Positions 24,631 through 32,512 are shown, counted from the stretch's first letter. The stretch is DNA of 32,800 bases from an uncultured Hungatella sp. (GCA_947066955.1 CAMTAF010000036.1:1-32800), one strand, 5' to 3'. Notes: generated by a model from the letters alone, not told the origin. Translations and numbers: made by a program.

Positions 24631-25110
24631 TTACTTGTGATACGGCTGATGGTTCAATATCCTGTAAGCCCGGTAGATCTGTTCCAGGAGGATCACCCTC
24701 ATAAGCTGGTGGGGAAATGTCATCCTGGAAAAGCTTAAGTGGTAATCCGCCCGGTCCATAACCTGTCCCGACAGTCCCAGGGAACCTCCGATGACAAACA
24801 TCACATGGTCCGCGCCTTTCACCCCAAGGTTCCCCATCTTGTCCGCCAGTTCCTCAGAGTCCAGCATCCGCCCTTCTATGGCCAAAGCGATGACATAGGC
24901 CTTGTCCTTTATGTGGGACAGAATCCTCTGGCCTTCCCTCTCCCTGATCTGGTCCTCCAGGGCGGGGCCGGCTCCGTCAGGCGTCTTCTCGTCCGCCACC
25001 TGGATGATCTCCAGCTTGCAGTACCTTCCCAGACGCTTCTGGTACTCTTTTACGGCCTCCTCAAAAAAACGTTCCTTGATCTTTCCCACCGCGATCACCG
25101 TGATCTTCAT
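24631..25110 (-). CDS. rlmH: 23S rRNA pseudouridine-1915 N3-methyltransferase RlmH
   Basis: Methylates pseudouridine 1915 of 23S rRNA in assembled ribosomes. The 159 residues are the standard length. It starts MKITVIAVGKIKERFF. The SPOUT knot carries the SAM-binding FVIGGSLGLSG, followed by SFSRMTFPHQLMRVILLEQIYRA and the hallmark C-terminus PYHK. It overlaps the preceding GNAT gene by 4 bases (ATGA), so the two are probably co-translated. Confidence 0.97.
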   Translation of the reverse strand: MKITVIAVGKIKERFFEEAVKEYQKRLGRYCKLEIIQVADEKTPDGAGPALEDQIREREGQRILSHIKDKAYVIALAIEGRMLDSEELADKMGNLGVKGADHVMFVIGGSLGLSGQVMDRADYHLSFSRMTFPHQLMRVILLEQIYRAYRILNHQPYHK

Positions 25111-25601
25111 GCCTCAAACTCCAGGATCATGTCATACCACACGGCCCCGCCGTGAACCGACAGGGACAGGCCCAATTTTCTGTAGCCGAACCTCTCATAG
25201 AATCCGATCAGCGGGTCCTTGCAGGTCAGGATCAGCCCCTTTCTCCCCTTTCTGCGGGCATCCTGGATCAGATGCTCCATCAGCTGCCCGGCAATGCCCT
25301 GGTGCTGCCACTCCGGCGCCACATCCAGACCGAAAATGCTCTGGTACATCCCCATGGGCCGGTGAAGGGAAGCATCTTCAAACATCTCATCCCGAATGGT
25401 CCTCTCATCCGTGGCCGCGCCGTTGATAAATCCAACGATCAGCCCGTCCCTCTCTGCCACAAAAAAGCAATCCGGAAAGGTCTGGAGCCTGGCCTTTAAG
25501 GCCTCCCGCCCCGCAGCTTCCGCAGGGGGAAAGCACAGGGCCTCCACCTGGGTGAGCCTCTCCAAATCTTCCATAACCGCCTGCCTGATCCTATCCGCCA
25601 T
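25107..25601 (-). CDS. GNAT family N-acetyltransferase
   Basis: The 164 residues form a GNAT fold. The acetyl-CoA loop reads EWQHQGIAGQLMEHLIQDA (Q-x-x-G-x-A form), followed by GLILTCKDPLIGFYERFGYRKLG, the usual last strands. The substrate is unknown. The ATG at 25599-25601 is eight bases from AGGAGG; an ATG six bases further upstream would be too close. Coupled to rlmH by a 4-base overlap. Confidence 0.88.
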   Translation of the reverse strand: MADRIRQAVMEDLERLTQVEALCFPPAEAAGREALKARLQTFPDCFFVAERDGLIVGFINGAATDERTIRDEMFEDASLHRPMGMYQSIFGLDVAPEWQHQGIAGQLMEHLIQDARRKGRKGLILTCKDPLIGFYERFGYRKLGLSLSVHGGAVWYDMILEFEA

Positions 25602-25662
25602 CTGCATGTCCTCCTAATCATGTACTCGTCCAGGGTACCGATCCGCGTGCGCATCGGCGCAT

Positions 25663-26115
25663 TTATGTATCGCTCAAAGCCCTGAGCCTCTCCAGTATCT
25701 TTTCCCTGTACTCCTTGTGGTGAGGCATGCCCCCTCCCAGGCCTCCCAGCTTTGGAAGCTGGATTTTGAGAAAGCTGCCATCCCCTAATGTGATGGAGCA
25801 GTTGACTGCGCCCATAATAGCATTTTTTATCTCGCAGTTTTTGATCTCGGCCAGGGGAAAGCAGGTGCCCACATCCTCGGCCACGGTCTTTCTCAGATCC
25901 GGAATATGATAGAATTCATTTAGATACCTGCGCTCTTCACACTCCGCCACTACCAGATAACCCCCGGTGATGCCCATATACACGTCAAACCTGGAGGTCT
26001 TCTTTTTGTTGATCTGGAGTGTGATAGCGTGTATGCCTGCCAGAAGGGCTTCCCCCTGAGGAAGGCATCTCCCCAAAACCTCCAGCATATTATTTTCATC
26101 AAAAATACCAGCCAT
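25663..26115 (-). CDS. Conserved hypothetical protein, possibly PH-like fold
   Basis: The 150 residues lack a signal or membrane segment. Alternating hydrophobic strands (VYMGITGGYLVVAECE, FPLAEIKNCEIKNAIMGAVNCSITLGDGSFLKIQLPK) and a C-terminal helix resemble bacterial PH-like domains, but I do not recognise the family with certainty. It starts 12 bases after the response regulator gene, with GAGAGG before the ATG, so it is probably in the same transcript. Confidence 0.65.
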   Translation of the reverse strand: MAGIFDENNMLEVLGRCLPQGEALLAGIHAITLQINKKKTSRFDVYMGITGGYLVVAECEERRYLNEFYHIPDLRKTVAEDVGTCFPLAEIKNCEIKNAIMGAVNCSITLGDGSFLKIQLPKLGGLGGGMPHHKEYREKILERLRALSDT

Positions 26116-26127
26116 TCGTTTTTCCTC

Positions 26128-26832
26128 TCACCCTTGAGCCCGAAAATAATAGCCCACTCCCCATTTTGTGTGGACGAACCGGGGCGCGCTGGGGCTGGGC
26201 TCGATCTTCTCCCTCAGCCTTCTGACATGGACATCCACGGTCCGCACGTCCCCGGAATCCATGGCCTTGTTGCCCCACACATAACCTAAGAGGGACTCCC
26301 TGCTGTAGACCTTGTTAGGGTTGCAGGCCAGAAGCTCCAGAAGGTCGAACTCCTTGGCCGTCAGGTTGATCTCCTTCTCCCCCACAAACACCCTTCTCCC
26401 GTCCCTGTCCAGCTTTAAGCTGCCTGCCGTGATGGTCCGGCTTTCCGAAGCCTTGGACCGGCTCTTCTGCTTGGAATTGCGGCGCAGGATAGCCTTGATT
26501 CGGGCCTTCACCTCCAGGATGTTAAAGGGCTTGGTGATATAGTCGTCCGCCCCGTACTCCAGCCCCAGGATCTTATCCATGTCTCCGCCCTTGGCAGTGA
26601 CCATGATGATGGGAACCTCTGAAAATTCCCGGATGGTCTGGCACACCTCGTAGCCGTCTGCCTTTGGGAGCATCACATCCAGGAGGATCACATCATACTC
26701 TGTCTCTTTCGCCTTGCTGATGGCCTCCTCCCCGTCATATGCGCAGTCAACTTCCATCCCATCCTGCTCCAGGCTGAAACGGATTCCTTTGACGATCAAT
26801 TTTTCGTCATCTACAACCAAAACCTTTGCCAT
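26128..26832 (-). CDS. OmpR/PhoB-type response regulator, orphan
   Basis: The 234 residues consist of a receiver domain (DDE at 9-10, phospho-acceptor Asp52, Thr and Lys switch residues in MVTAKG and YITKPF), a basic linker, and a C-terminal winged helix with LTAKEFDLLELL and VRTVDVHVRRLREKIE. It is close in type to PhoP/WalR regulators. No kinase is adjacent. It is followed by a protein of unknown function. Targets are unknown. Confidence 0.92.
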   Translation of the reverse strand: MAKVLVVDDEKLIVKGIRFSLEQDGMEVDCAYDGEEAISKAKETEYDVILLDVMLPKADGYEVCQTIREFSEVPIIMVTAKGGDMDKILGLEYGADDYITKPFNILEVKARIKAILRRNSKQKSRSKASESRTITAGSLKLDRDGRRVFVGEKEINLTAKEFDLLELLACNPNKVYSRESLLGYVWGNKAMDSGDVRTVDVHVRRLREKIEPSPSAPRFVHTKWGVGYYFRAQG

Positions 26833-26913
26833 GTCCCCACCTCTTCCTGCTCCTCTGTCCTAGGATCTGTCTGTCCTCTGCCGTATCTCACAGCCAATCT
26901 CGGCTGTTGCTCT

Positions 26914-27627
26914 TTATACTGTGATATCGTCTTTTATCTTCTGAAAAGCGGCCTCCTTGATCCCGGGTATATTCATGACCTCCTCAATGCTCTTAAAAGG
27001 TCCCTGTTCCTCCCGGTAGCGGATGATCGACTCCGCTTTGGCTTCGCCGATTCCCTTAAGGCTCATCAGCTCTTCCTTGCCGGCCGTGTTGAGATTGATC
27101 TTCTGCTGCGGCGCCTGCTGCCCCAGGGTTCCCCCTGCCGCTGGGTTCGGCATCTGAATCCATGTTCCTTCTCCGTCTGCCTCCTCCTTTGACGGCACCG
27201 TGATCTTCATCCCGTCCGCCGTCTCCTGGGCCATGTTCAGACAGTCCGCCGCTGCCTCCTGTGTAAATCCGCCTGCCATCTCCACTGCCTGAAAGATCCT
27301 GCTTCCCGGCTCTAACTGGTAGACCCCGGGATTGCGCACCTCTCCGCAGATATGTACATAGAAACGGACCGATTCGGTCTGCCGAGACGGCGACTCTTCC
27401 GGGACTCTTTCCTCCTGTTCTGCGGCGGATTGTGTCCCTGCCTCACTCTCAGCTGATATCAGTCCGTTTTCTCCTTTTGTCCCTTCCTCCGGCTCACCGG
27501 TGTCAAGCTCCACGGTCAGGATCTGGCTTTCTGGATCTGCCTTTCCGGTTCTGCCGCAACTATAACATATGCCTGCAGCCAACATGCATATGACTGTCAA
27601 CAGGTACCGAATCTTCTTTTTTTTCAT
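26914..27627 (-). CDS. comEA: ComEA-like helix-hairpin-helix protein with SLBB domain
   Basis: DNA-binding protein of the competence ComEA type. The 237 residues have a signal sequence or lipoprotein-like N-terminus at about 1-25 (a Cys follows CYS, a weak lipobox), a low-complexity acidic linker to about 85, an SLBB domain (RFYVHICGEVRNPGVYQLEPG), and two helix-hairpin-helix motifs at the end (INLNTAGKEELMSLKGIGEAKA, MNIPGIKEAAF). It is the usual domain set for ComEA. Its ribosome site GGAGGAATACC is complementary to part of a repeat element in its own leader. Confidence 0.88.
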   Translation of the reverse strand: MKKKKIRYLLTVICMLAAGICYSCGRTGKADPESQILTVELDTGEPEEGTKGENGLISAESEAGTQSAAEQEERVPEESPSRQTESVRFYVHICGEVRNPGVYQLEPGSRIFQAVEMAGGFTQEAAADCLNMAQETADGMKITVPSKEEADGEGTWIQMPNPAAGGTLGQQAPQQKINLNTAGKEELMSLKGIGEAKAESIIRYREEQGPFKSIEEVMNIPGIKEAAFQKIKDDITV

Positions 27628-27648
27628 GGTATTCCTCCTAGTATAATA

Positions 27649-27698
27649 GGTATCGGCACGCGCCGCCTGCGGCGCCTGTCATGTTGTCGGAGAATACC
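27649..27698 (-). repeat. Family A repeat, half copy in the comEA leader
   Basis: This copy keeps the second hairpin and the closing GCGCGTGCCGATAC of family A. The upstream arm reads GGTATTCTCC instead of TGCCTTCC. That arm is complementary, with one bulge, to GGAGGAATACC at 27628-27638, the ribosome site of the ComEA-like gene. The arm thus changed together with the local ribosome site. Confidence 0.65.
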
Positions 27699-27715
27699 AT
27701 CTTCAGCCTGACTCT

Positions 27716-27744
27716 ATTCTACCCAAATCCCGGTCCAAATACAA
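27716..27744 (-). promoter_or_regulatory. Sigma-A promoter of the comEA-like gene
   Basis: On the minus strand TTGTAT, a 17-base spacer and TAGAAT. A start near 27709 would place the half repeat and the complementary ribosome site in an 82-base leader. Confidence 0.45.
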
Positions 27745-27756
27745 GCACATTTTATG

Positions 27757-28185
27757 TCAATATCGAAAAATGACAATTCCCGCGATAGCCACTGCCGCGC
27801 CGATCAGCTTCTTCCACTCCAGCCCTGCTTTCTCCACTCCGAAAAGGCCAAAGACCTCAATCCCATAAGCCACAATGATCTGCGCCACCACAATCAAAAG
27901 GGCGGAGCGGGCCGGGCCTAAGCTTCCCACGCTTTTTATCACCGTGTACGTGATCAGGGCTCCTATGACACCTCCCGTCAGCATGTACCAGGGCTGCACC
28001 TGGCCGAGGCCGCCAATCTGCTCCCTCCCCGTGCACAGCCACATTGCCAGGCAGGTGAGGAAGGCCGTAAGCTGCACCCACCCCGAAGACACCCAGATGC
28101 TGGTCTGCTTTGTCACCTCTGTGTTAAAAACTCCCTGAATGCTCATCAGCGCACCGGAAACCAGTGCGATCACAATACCCCACAT
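27757..28185 (-). CDS. YdcZ-type DMT family membrane protein
   Basis: The 142 residues contain five predicted membrane helices. The N-terminus MWGIVIALVSGALMSIQGVFN is typical of the YdcZ (formerly DUF606) branch of the drug/metabolite transporter superfamily, usually half-size proteins that work as pairs. Only one gene is present here; a pair partner is not adjacent. The substrate is unknown. AGGAGA precedes the ATG. Confidence 0.87.
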   Translation of the reverse strand: MWGIVIALVSGALMSIQGVFNTEVTKQTSIWVSSGWVQLTAFLTCLAMWLCTGREQIGGLGQVQPWYMLTGGVIGALITYTVIKSVGSLGPARSALLIVVAQIIVAYGIEVFGLFGVEKAGLEWKKLIGAAVAIAGIVIFRY

Positions 28186-28362
28186 GTCTTTCGTCTCCTT
28201 TTTTCGTAAAATGCTTGTCTCTCAGATATGTAGTTTATTGTTCCTGCCTTCTGCTGATTTTATACATGGAGAAAAGGAGAGCGGGGCCCCTGCGCATAAA
28301 AATGAGCAGAGTCCGAAGATATTCTCCGGAAGCCCTGCACATAGAATCTTTTGTGAAACTGT

Positions 28363-28377
28363 CTGCCTGTCAGGCAG
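28363..28377. repeat. Short palindrome after folD
   Basis: CTGCCTG and CAGGCAG around one base, located 28 bases past the folD stop. It could be the core of a weak terminator for the folate operon, but no T run follows in the operon direction. Confidence 0.3.
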
Positions 28378-28404
28378 TGCCTATCCGCTTTCCGGCGCGG
28401 CCAA

Positions 28405-29244
28405 TCAGCGCGCACTCACAGCCGCCAGAACCAGATGTCTGGCCAGAACCGCCGTGGTCACGGCCCCAACTCCGCCGGGCACAGGGGTGGCCATGGAGGC
28501 CTTTTGTTCAATGGATTCAAAATCTACGTCTCCGCACAGTTTTCCCTCATCATCCACATTGATTCCCACGTCGATCACCACGGCCCCGTCGCCTACATAG
28601 CTGCCATCCAGCATCTTCGCCCGGCCCGCGGCAGCTACCAGAATCTCTCCCATCCGACAGGTTCCCGCAAGATCCGCGGTCTTTGTGTGACACACGGTCA
28701 CGGTGGCATTTTCCTTCATGAGAAGCATGGCAAGGGGCTTTCCCACCACCATGCTTCTGCCCACGATCACTGCCCGCTTTCCGGCTATGGGAATGTTGTT
28801 GGCTTTTAAAACCTCCACCACAGCCTCGGCGGTGCAGGGGGCAAACCCTGTGGCATCCCCGGCAAACACTTTTGCGATATTGGCCGGGGATATGCCGTCA
28901 AGATCCTTACGCGGATCTATAAGTTTCTCTATGTCCGCCTCGCAGATATGCTTTGGCAGAGGGCGCAGAAGAAGGATCCCCGACACCTCCGGATCTCTGT
29001 TGATCTTCTGGAATTCCTCTTGAAATTCCTGATTGCTTATATCCTCCGGAAACGGGAAGGACTTTGCCTCCAGGCCGAAGGAAGCCATCTTTTTTATGGC
29101 TCCCCTCTCATAAGACAGATCGTCCGGCCTCTCTCCCACACGGACAATGGCCAGCCGGGGAATCTTCCCATCCAATCCCTTCATCATTTCCTGAACCTGT
29201 TCTTTGATCCTGGCAGAAACCTCTGCCCCTTTTAATACGATCAT
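28405..29244 (-). CDS. folD: Methylene-THF dehydrogenase/methenyl-THF cyclohydrolase FolD
   Basis: Interconverts 5,10-methylene-, methenyl- and 10-formyl-tetrahydrofolate. The 279 residues are close to the usual length. The catalytic loop reads SYERGAIKKM with Lys six residues after Tyr as in E. coli FolD. ILLLRPLPKHI, the PCTAEAVVEVL stretch, VIVGRSMVVGKPLAMLL (cofactor site) and TPVPGGVGAVTTAVL are all present. The ATG at 29242-29244 is preferred over one nine bases upstream, which would touch its AAGGAA ribosome site. Two tandem family A repeats fill most of the gap to the cyclodeaminase gene. Confidence 0.95.
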   Translation of the reverse strand: MIVLKGAEVSARIKEQVQEMMKGLDGKIPRLAIVRVGERPDDLSYERGAIKKMASFGLEAKSFPFPEDISNQEFQEEFQKINRDPEVSGILLLRPLPKHICEADIEKLIDPRKDLDGISPANIAKVFAGDATGFAPCTAEAVVEVLKANNIPIAGKRAVIVGRSMVVGKPLAMLLMKENATVTVCHTKTADLAGTCRMGEILVAAAGRAKMLDGSYVGDGAVVIDVGINVDDEGKLCGDVDFESIEQKASMATPVPGGVGAVTTAVLARHLVLAAVSAR

Positions 29245-29255
29245 GCTTCTCATTT

Positions 29256-29342
29256 CCTTTCAAAGTATCGGCACGCACCGCTTTCGCGGCACCTGCCAAC
29301 TCGTCGGAAGGCATCCTAAAAACGCTTCGCGTTTGCCTTCCT
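29256..29342 (-). repeat. Family A structured repeat, tandem unit next to folD
   Basis: Full 87-base unit. On the minus strand: GGAGGAAGGCA, hairpin AAACGC-GAA-GCGTTT, complementary arm TGCCTTCC, then a second hairpin with outer arms GGCA/TGCC and inner GCCGC-GAAA-GCGGC (a GNRA loop), ending GATACTTTGAAA. It differs from its tandem neighbour at two visible positions. Confidence 0.85.
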
Positions 29343-29429
29343 CCTTTCAAAGTATCGGCACGCGCCGCTTTCGCGGCACCTGCCAACTCGTCGGAAGGCA
29401 TCCTAAAAACGCTTCGCGTTTACCTTCCT
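29343..29429 (-). repeat. Family A structured repeat, tandem unit next to the cyclodeaminase gene
   Basis: Second 87-base unit in direct tandem. Here GGAAGGTA replaces GGAAGGCA, keeping a T-G wobble with TGCCTTCC. The same change creates the TAA that ends the cyclodeaminase gene, so the repeat encodes the last residues KGGR and the stop. Confidence 0.85.
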
Positions 29430-30055
29430 CCTTTCAGACGTCCCAGCACGCTGCCATAGATCTCATCTGCCAGAGCCAGTCCTTCCTCCATGGCCTTCCC
29501 GGCCCTGGCGTCGATCTCACCGGCTTTCTCTCTGTTCTTCATGGATTTTGTGTTGATGTACACGTTCATCACTGCGCCGGTCACCGCGGTCCTGGCAAAC
29601 TGCGCTGCCACTCCCACATCGCTCACCGCCATGACGCTGCCCTTTTTCTCCAGTTCTTTTAAAATGGCAAGAATCTCCGCCGCCAGCTCCATGATCCTGA
29701 CGGGAACCAGGCTGGCCGCAAGAAGGTTCTCCTCCATGACCTGGGCTTTCCTGGCTTTCTCCTCCTCGGTTCCTGCGGGAAGGCCGTAGGCCGCCGCCAG
29801 AGGGGCAAAGGCCCTGGCATCCTCGTCGGCCAGGCAGACCATCTCCCTCTGCAGCTCTTCCAGACGCTTCATCATGGATCTTACCTCTGCCTCCACGTCC
29901 GCATACTTTTTCTTTCCCACAGTCAGGTTCCCCACCATAAGGCCCAGGGCTGTGCCCAGAGCCCCTGCCAGGGCGGAGGCTCCTCCTCCGCCGGGCGTGG
30001 GCTGTTTTGAGGACAGAACTGTCAGGAATTCGTCTATTGTCTGCTGCTCTATCAT
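29420..30055 (-). CDS. fchA: Formimidoyl-THF cyclodeaminase family protein
   Basis: Converts 5-formimino-THF to 5,10-methenyl-THF with release of ammonia, feeding FolD encoded next. The 211 residues have the FTCD C-domain motif PTPGGGGASALAGALGTALGLMVGNLT, then KYADVE, DEDARAF, the SDVGVAAQFARTAVTGA stretch and NVYINTKSM. The ATG at 30053-30055 is set by AAAGGAG; the frame extends 21 bases upstream through that site. The final residues KGGR and stop come from the adjoining family A repeat. Some relatives act as methenyl-THF cyclohydrolases. Confidence 0.93.
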   Translation of the reverse strand: MIEQQTIDEFLTVLSSKQPTPGGGGASALAGALGTALGLMVGNLTVGKKKYADVEAEVRSMMKRLEELQREMVCLADEDARAFAPLAAAYGLPAGTEEEKARKAQVMEENLLAASLVPVRIMELAAEILAILKELEKKGSVMAVSDVGVAAQFARTAVTGAVMNVYINTKSMKNREKAGEIDARAGKAMEEGLALADEIYGSVLGRLKGGR

Positions 30056-30076
30056 ATCAATTTCTCCTTTTTCCAA

Positions 30077-30158
30077 GGTAGCGGCACGCGCCGCTTCGCG
30101 TCACCTGCCAGTTCGTCGGACGGCATCTTAAAAACGCTTCGCGTTTGCCGTCCTCCTA
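30077..30158 (-). repeat. Family A structured repeat, covarying copy
   Basis: Starts at the acetamidase stop codon. The outer stem reads GGACGGCA with TGCCGTCC, a compensated A-T to C-G change relative to GGAAGGCA with TGCCTTCC in other copies. The second hairpin has arms CGC/GCG around GAA inside the shared GGCA/TGCC frame. Confidence 0.85.
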
Positions 30159-31055
30159 CGGTAGCCTGTAGCCGTAGGCTTCCAGGACTTTTAGGGGGAA
30201 TTCCACTCTGACGGTCTTCAATGGATCCACGACCTGGCACACGGCCATGTTGGACAGCAGGGACATGAGCATTCCTGCCTCTAAGTCATCTTTCCCCGCA
30301 GCCCTCTTTACAAACTCCTTCATGGCTTTTGCCGCCATGTCCCCGGCGCCGTCCAGGGTAGCTGCCGACTGGATGGTCATCACATCCCCCCGGCAATACA
30401 AAAAAGGAGTGGGCAGCTGACAGCCCTTTACCACTGTCACCTTTACCGTCACCTCGCCTCCTGTCTCCAGGCCACAGATCATCACTTCCCCGTCGCCCAT
30501 AAGCCCGTGGAGATCCCCTATGGACAGAAGGGCGCCAGGGACATTTACCGGGAGATACAGGATGGAGCCCTTGACGATCTTTTTGCAGTCCATATTGCCG
30601 CCGTGGCTCTCCGGCGTGTCCGTGGTGATCCCGTCCTCAGCCGGAGCGGTGCCGATAACTCCGATCATGGTGTCCAGTTCCAGGGTCACCTTGTCGTCGA
30701 ACACGGTCCTGCCGTCTTTCAGTTCAAATATCCTTGCGGTCCTGTCGCGGAAATCCTCGCGGAACACCCCTGCTGTGGGCGAGGATCTCATAACTCCCCA
30801 GGACCTGGGCACGATATCCAGGATCTCCACCTTGAGAATATCCCCCGGCTGGGCGTCCTCCACATACAGGGGACCTGTGGCCGGATTCTCCAGCGGATCC
30901 TCCTTGTCGCCCAGCGGCCTCTCCTCGCTGACCACGGCGTCGTCATAACAGTCCCTGGTTTCAAAAACCACGGTCTCTCCGCTCCGACAAACAGCAGCGG
31001 GCTTTGCCTTTTTATCCAGAATATCCGACACCTTGTCTCTTTTGATCACGATCAT
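30156..31055 (-). CDS. Acetamidase/formamidase family amidohydrolase
   Basis: The 299 residues belong to the FmdA/AmdA family, which hydrolyses short amides to acids and ammonia. Motifs include GPLYVEDAQPGDILKVEILDI, VIGTAPAEDGITTDTPESHGGNMD (metal-site residues) and IGDLHGLMGDGEV. Full family length for the bacterial short type. AGGGG precedes the ATG. Its position before the cyclodeaminase and folD suggests formamide is the natural substrate, giving formate for one-carbon metabolism, which is inferred. The stop codon lies in a family A repeat. Confidence 0.9.
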   Translation of the reverse strand: MIVIKRDKVSDILDKKAKPAAVCRSGETVVFETRDCYDDAVVSEERPLGDKEDPLENPATGPLYVEDAQPGDILKVEILDIVPRSWGVMRSSPTAGVFREDFRDRTARIFELKDGRTVFDDKVTLELDTMIGVIGTAPAEDGITTDTPESHGGNMDCKKIVKGSILYLPVNVPGALLSIGDLHGLMGDGEVMICGLETGGEVTVKVTVVKGCQLPTPFLYCRGDVMTIQSAATLDGAGDMAAKAMKEFVKRAAGKDDLEAGMLMSLLSNMAVCQVVDPLKTVRVEFPLKVLEAYGYRLP

Positions 31056-31074
31056 AGCATTTTCCCCTTTCTTT

Positions 31075-32436
31075 TTATTCTTTATACCTCAAAATCTTTC
31101 CGATCAGCTGGAAGCTGGACCAGATGGACAGAGCATAGCCGATAATCAGATTCAGGGCAAAACCGCCCCAGCAGTCTGCCTTTGTCATCAGTGTCCCAAA
31201 ATTCCCGATCACGTAGAGAACCGTGTCCAGGCTGGCCTCCCACTGGAAAAATGCCCGGCAGATGGTAACCACGTAATCCAGCACATTGGCAAAAAACACC
31301 ATACACGCGGCAATAATCAGGGATATCACCGCCCCTTTCTTGTCCAGCCTTCCGGACAGCTTCTCATAGCCGAGAAGGGCGAACTTCAGCATGACAAAGC
31401 CCGCGATTCCGGCGATAAACCCCATCAGGCTGATGCCCAGCCACAAAAGCACGCCGATGAGAGAGCCTCCCACAGCTCCCAGAATCCCCAGGAACATATT
31501 GCTCTTCTTTAAAGGGATCAGCCTCACGCCGCCTGCATAATAGGACTGACTGCCGCCTTCCAGGTCCTGACCTCCTGCGGCTCTCCAGCCCTCCTCTGCC
31601 TCCTGGTCTCCGAAGAAGGTCTGACCGCCCGTTCCCCCCATGTCCTGGTTCTCTCCGGTCTGGTACGTTTCGCCGCCTTCCGCCCACCTGTACCGGTCAT
31701 CCTGCTGAGGGCTGCTCTGCCAAGCGGCCATGCGGCGCATATTTTCCCTTTCCCTCTGCTCATCCGCAATCACCTTCTGCCTGTTCTTGATATTGATCAC
31801 CAGGCACAGGATGCCCAGAGCCGTGAACACAGCCCCTAATATGGCAAAACCGCCTCCCGCGTCAAAGTCCGCCCTCCCCACAGGCTTGCCGGTGGTGTCT
31901 AAAAGGCTGACTCCCATGTAATCCTCAAAATTATTGTCTGTGACAAATTCTTCATCATAGAGAAGGTTCAGACACTCAATGGCAAACTCCCGGATATCAT
32001 CCTCAATGGGAATCGCCACCCCTCTCACGTCCATGGGCTCCGGCTCCTGAGCTCCGTCCTCATATACGTAGTCCGTATAAGGCTGAAATTCCTCCCCCAA
32101 GTCTCCTTTCATCTTGATGATAAAAGGACGCCAGCCCTGGTCAAATGCAAAATAATAGTGGTAAGTCTCCTTAAAATCTGCTGCGAACTCCTCTGTCAGC
32201 CCGGTGATCTCCACGGTCTTCCAGGAAATCCTGCCGTTTTTTTCACTGTCAGCCCAGGGATCAAAAGCCTCCTCCCTCTTCTGGGCCGCCGCGGCCTGTC
32301 CCACGGCGTCCATATAGAAAAAAAGGCCTGTCAGAGCAAAAATCAGCCCTACTGCCAGCACAAACACCGAGGCGGCGATCCCTGTGACGGTCCTACGTTT
32401 TTCCTTTTGATAATTCACTGCTTTTAATTTATTCAT
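31075..32436 (-). CDS. Membrane protein of unknown function
   Basis: The 453 residues show a first membrane helix at about 20-43, an extracellular region of about 150 residues rich in acidic and aromatic residues, a second helix at about 195-215, a charged Gln/Gly-rich cytoplasmic stretch (about 220-300), and at least four helices to the C-terminus. I recognise no family. It has its own promoter and GAGGAGAGG ribosome site. It ends 19 bases before the amidase gene, so it is probably in the same transcript. A role as transporter or sensor for that pathway is possible but unsupported. Confidence 0.85.
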   Translation of the reverse strand: MNKLKAVNYQKEKRRTVTGIAASVFVLAVGLIFALTGLFFYMDAVGQAAAAQKREEAFDPWADSEKNGRISWKTVEITGLTEEFAADFKETYHYYFAFDQGWRPFIIKMKGDLGEEFQPYTDYVYEDGAQEPEPMDVRGVAIPIEDDIREFAIECLNLLYDEEFVTDNNFEDYMGVSLLDTTGKPVGRADFDAGGGFAILGAVFTALGILCLVINIKNRQKVIADEQRERENMRRMAAWQSSPQQDDRYRWAEGGETYQTGENQDMGGTGGQTFFGDQEAEEGWRAAGGQDLEGGSQSYYAGGVRLIPLKKSNMFLGILGAVGGSLIGVLLWLGISLMGFIAGIAGFVMLKFALLGYEKLSGRLDKKGAVISLIIAACMVFFANVLDYVVTICRAFFQWEASLDTVLYVIGNFGTLMTKADCWGGFALNLIIGYALSIWSSFQLIGKILRYKE

Positions 32437-32461
32437 AAGTATATCCTCTCCTCATGATATT

Positions 32462-32491
32462 AGTATAATTCACCTGTGGAAAATCTGTCAA
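32462..32491 (-). promoter_or_regulatory. Sigma-A promoter of the membrane protein-amidase-fchA-folD operon
   Basis: On the minus strand a perfect TTGACA, an 18-base spacer and TATACT. Predicted start near 32455, giving a short leader before the ATG at 32436. Confidence 0.7.
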
Positions 32492-32512
32492 TACATATGT
32501 TGCTCCGCGGGC

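Noticed and set aside
24620..24641. ATCACA/TGTGAT hairpin at the rlmH stop codon as a terminator
   Set aside because: Only six base pairs and no T run; too weak to call.
26890..26907. ACAGCC/GGCTGT hairpin between the comEA-like gene and the response regulator gene
   Set aside because: Short stem without a following T run in the operon direction; may be chance.
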